From contig NZ_CP136336.1 in assembly GCF_032681285.1 (NCBI RefSeq), positions 731,001 to 795,000 on the forward strand: a stretch of DNA of 64,000 nt. Reading direction: 5' to 3'. The stretch comes from Piscinibacter gummiphilus. Its GTDB lineage: Bacteria > Pseudomonadota > Gammaproteobacteria > Burkholderiales > Burkholderiaceae_C. A program made the translations under genes and the position numbers. Every line of letters starts with the position of its first letter. Within the stretch, counting starts at the first letter, position 1. The notes below the pieces were generated by a model, which worked only from the letters and a program-made list of their open reading frames with translations, was not told the origin of the DNA and searched no databases. Positions 63,597-64,000 of this stretch are shown in pieces.

Positions 63597-64000
63597 CTAA
63601 AAGTTATTGTTCTGCTCGGCGAACAGCGACGTCACCGACTCGCCGTCCGAAATGCGGCGGATCGTCTCGGCGAACAGGAAGGCGACCGACAGCTGGCGAA
63701 CCTTGTCGCACTTCTTGCCGTCGGCGCTCAGCGGAATGGTGTTGGTGATCACGACTTCGTCGAGCTGCGAGGACTTGATGCGCTCGATGGCCGGGCCCGA
63801 GAACACGGCGTGCGTGCAGTAGGCATAGACGTTCTTCGCACCCCGCTCCTTGAGCACCTCGGCCGCCTTCACGAGCGTGCCGGCGGTGTCGATCATGTCG
63901 TCCATGATCACGCAGTTGCGGCCTTCGATTTCGCCGATCACGTGCATCACTTCCGACACGTTGGCCTTCGGGCGGCGCTTGTCGATGATGGCCAGCTCGC
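63597..64000 (-). CDS. prs: Ribose-phosphate pyrophosphokinase, C-terminal part (cut by window edge)
   Basis: About 134 C-terminal residues of PRPP synthetase. They include [12 protein letters not shown], the PRPP-binding loop [19 protein letters not shown] and VITNTIPL, and end [10 protein letters not shown]. The enzyme makes PRPP from ribose-5-phosphate and ATP for nucleotide and histidine synthesis. The N-terminal part lies beyond the window. Gene order prs-rplY-pth is standard for betaproteobacteria. Confidence 0.96.
   Translation of the reverse strand, partial: ELAIIDKRRPKANVSEVMHVIGEIEGRNCVIMDDMIDTAGTLVKAAEVLKERGAKNVYAYCTHAVFSGPAIERIKSSQLDEVVITNTIPLSADGKKCDKVRQLSVAFLFAETIRRISDGESVTSLFAEQNNNF

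Overview
The window reads as a chromosomal segment of a high-GC betaproteobacterium of the order Burkholderiales, probably from the Rubrivivax/Leptothrix/Rhizobacter/Piscinibacter group. This is inferred from the strong G/C third-position bias, the Gram-negative porin family, the ibaG-murA-hisGDCBHAF order followed by rsmD-coaD-ferredoxin, the pth-rplY-prs cluster, and a Rhizobium-type glycerol ABC operon. No rRNA, tRNA, CRISPR array, prophage, insertion sequence with a transposase, or plasmid gene was seen.

Layout. 1-7.5 kb (minus strand): a branched-chain-amino-acid-type ABC transporter (two ATPases, two permeases, one binding protein) flanked by two CoA ligase genes, with a divergent Crp/Fnr-type regulator; together these look like uptake plus CoA activation of an organic acid. 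8.3-12.1 kb: a patch of small accessory genes (DUF1772 membrane protein, VOC protein, orphan RelA/SpoT-type alarmone synthetase, unknown gene, DNA/RNA nuclease). 12.2-15.2 kb: glcE, a methyltransferase gene and glcF without glcD. 15.4-17.7 kb: a porin, then a CadR-like MerR regulator divergent from a small cation transporter. 17.7-29.4 kb: mostly single housekeeping or accessory genes (acyltransferase, EamA exporter, two AraC-type and one LysR-type regulators, TspO, TPR protein, sterol-desaturase-like enzyme, type-2 argC, a map paralogue, DUF4198, cupin and DUF3597 proteins).

29.5-40.5 kb holds a complete glycerol regulon: glpD-glpS-glpT-glpP-glpQ-glpU-glpV on the minus strand, divergent glpR, then glpK. 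Two palindrome-rich non-coding insertions lie inside it: one of about 300 bp between glpQ and glpU, and a 660-bp imperfect inverted repeat that fills the glpR-glpK gap. The two glycerol ATPases carry complementary defects, which suggests one canonical and one degenerate ATP site. 40.6-44.2 kb: a TylF-like methyltransferase and a predicted SOS-controlled DNA-repair pair (radical SAM protein plus a UdgX-type uracil-DNA glycosylase fusion) with a perfect LexA-type box touching the start codon. 44.2-48.9 kb: a predicted Fur-controlled iron operon (DUF2325, TonB-dependent siderophore receptor, PepSY membrane protein).

49.0-64 kb: a TPR protein, a TetR regulator divergent from an ABC-2 export pair, then ibaG-murA and the histidine genes hisG-D-C-B-H-A-F, interrupted between hisD and hisC by two small overlapping genes on the opposite strand. 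hisI and hisE are not present after hisF. The right end carries rsmD, coaD, a YfhL-like ferredoxin, pth, rplY and the 3' part of prs.

The strongest leads are the asymmetric glycerol ATPase pair, the SOS-box/UdgX operon, the two large palindromic insertions in the glp region and the antisense gene pair inside the his cluster. None of these is proven to be a new system. All coordinates, frames and motifs were read by eye, and no similarity search was run.
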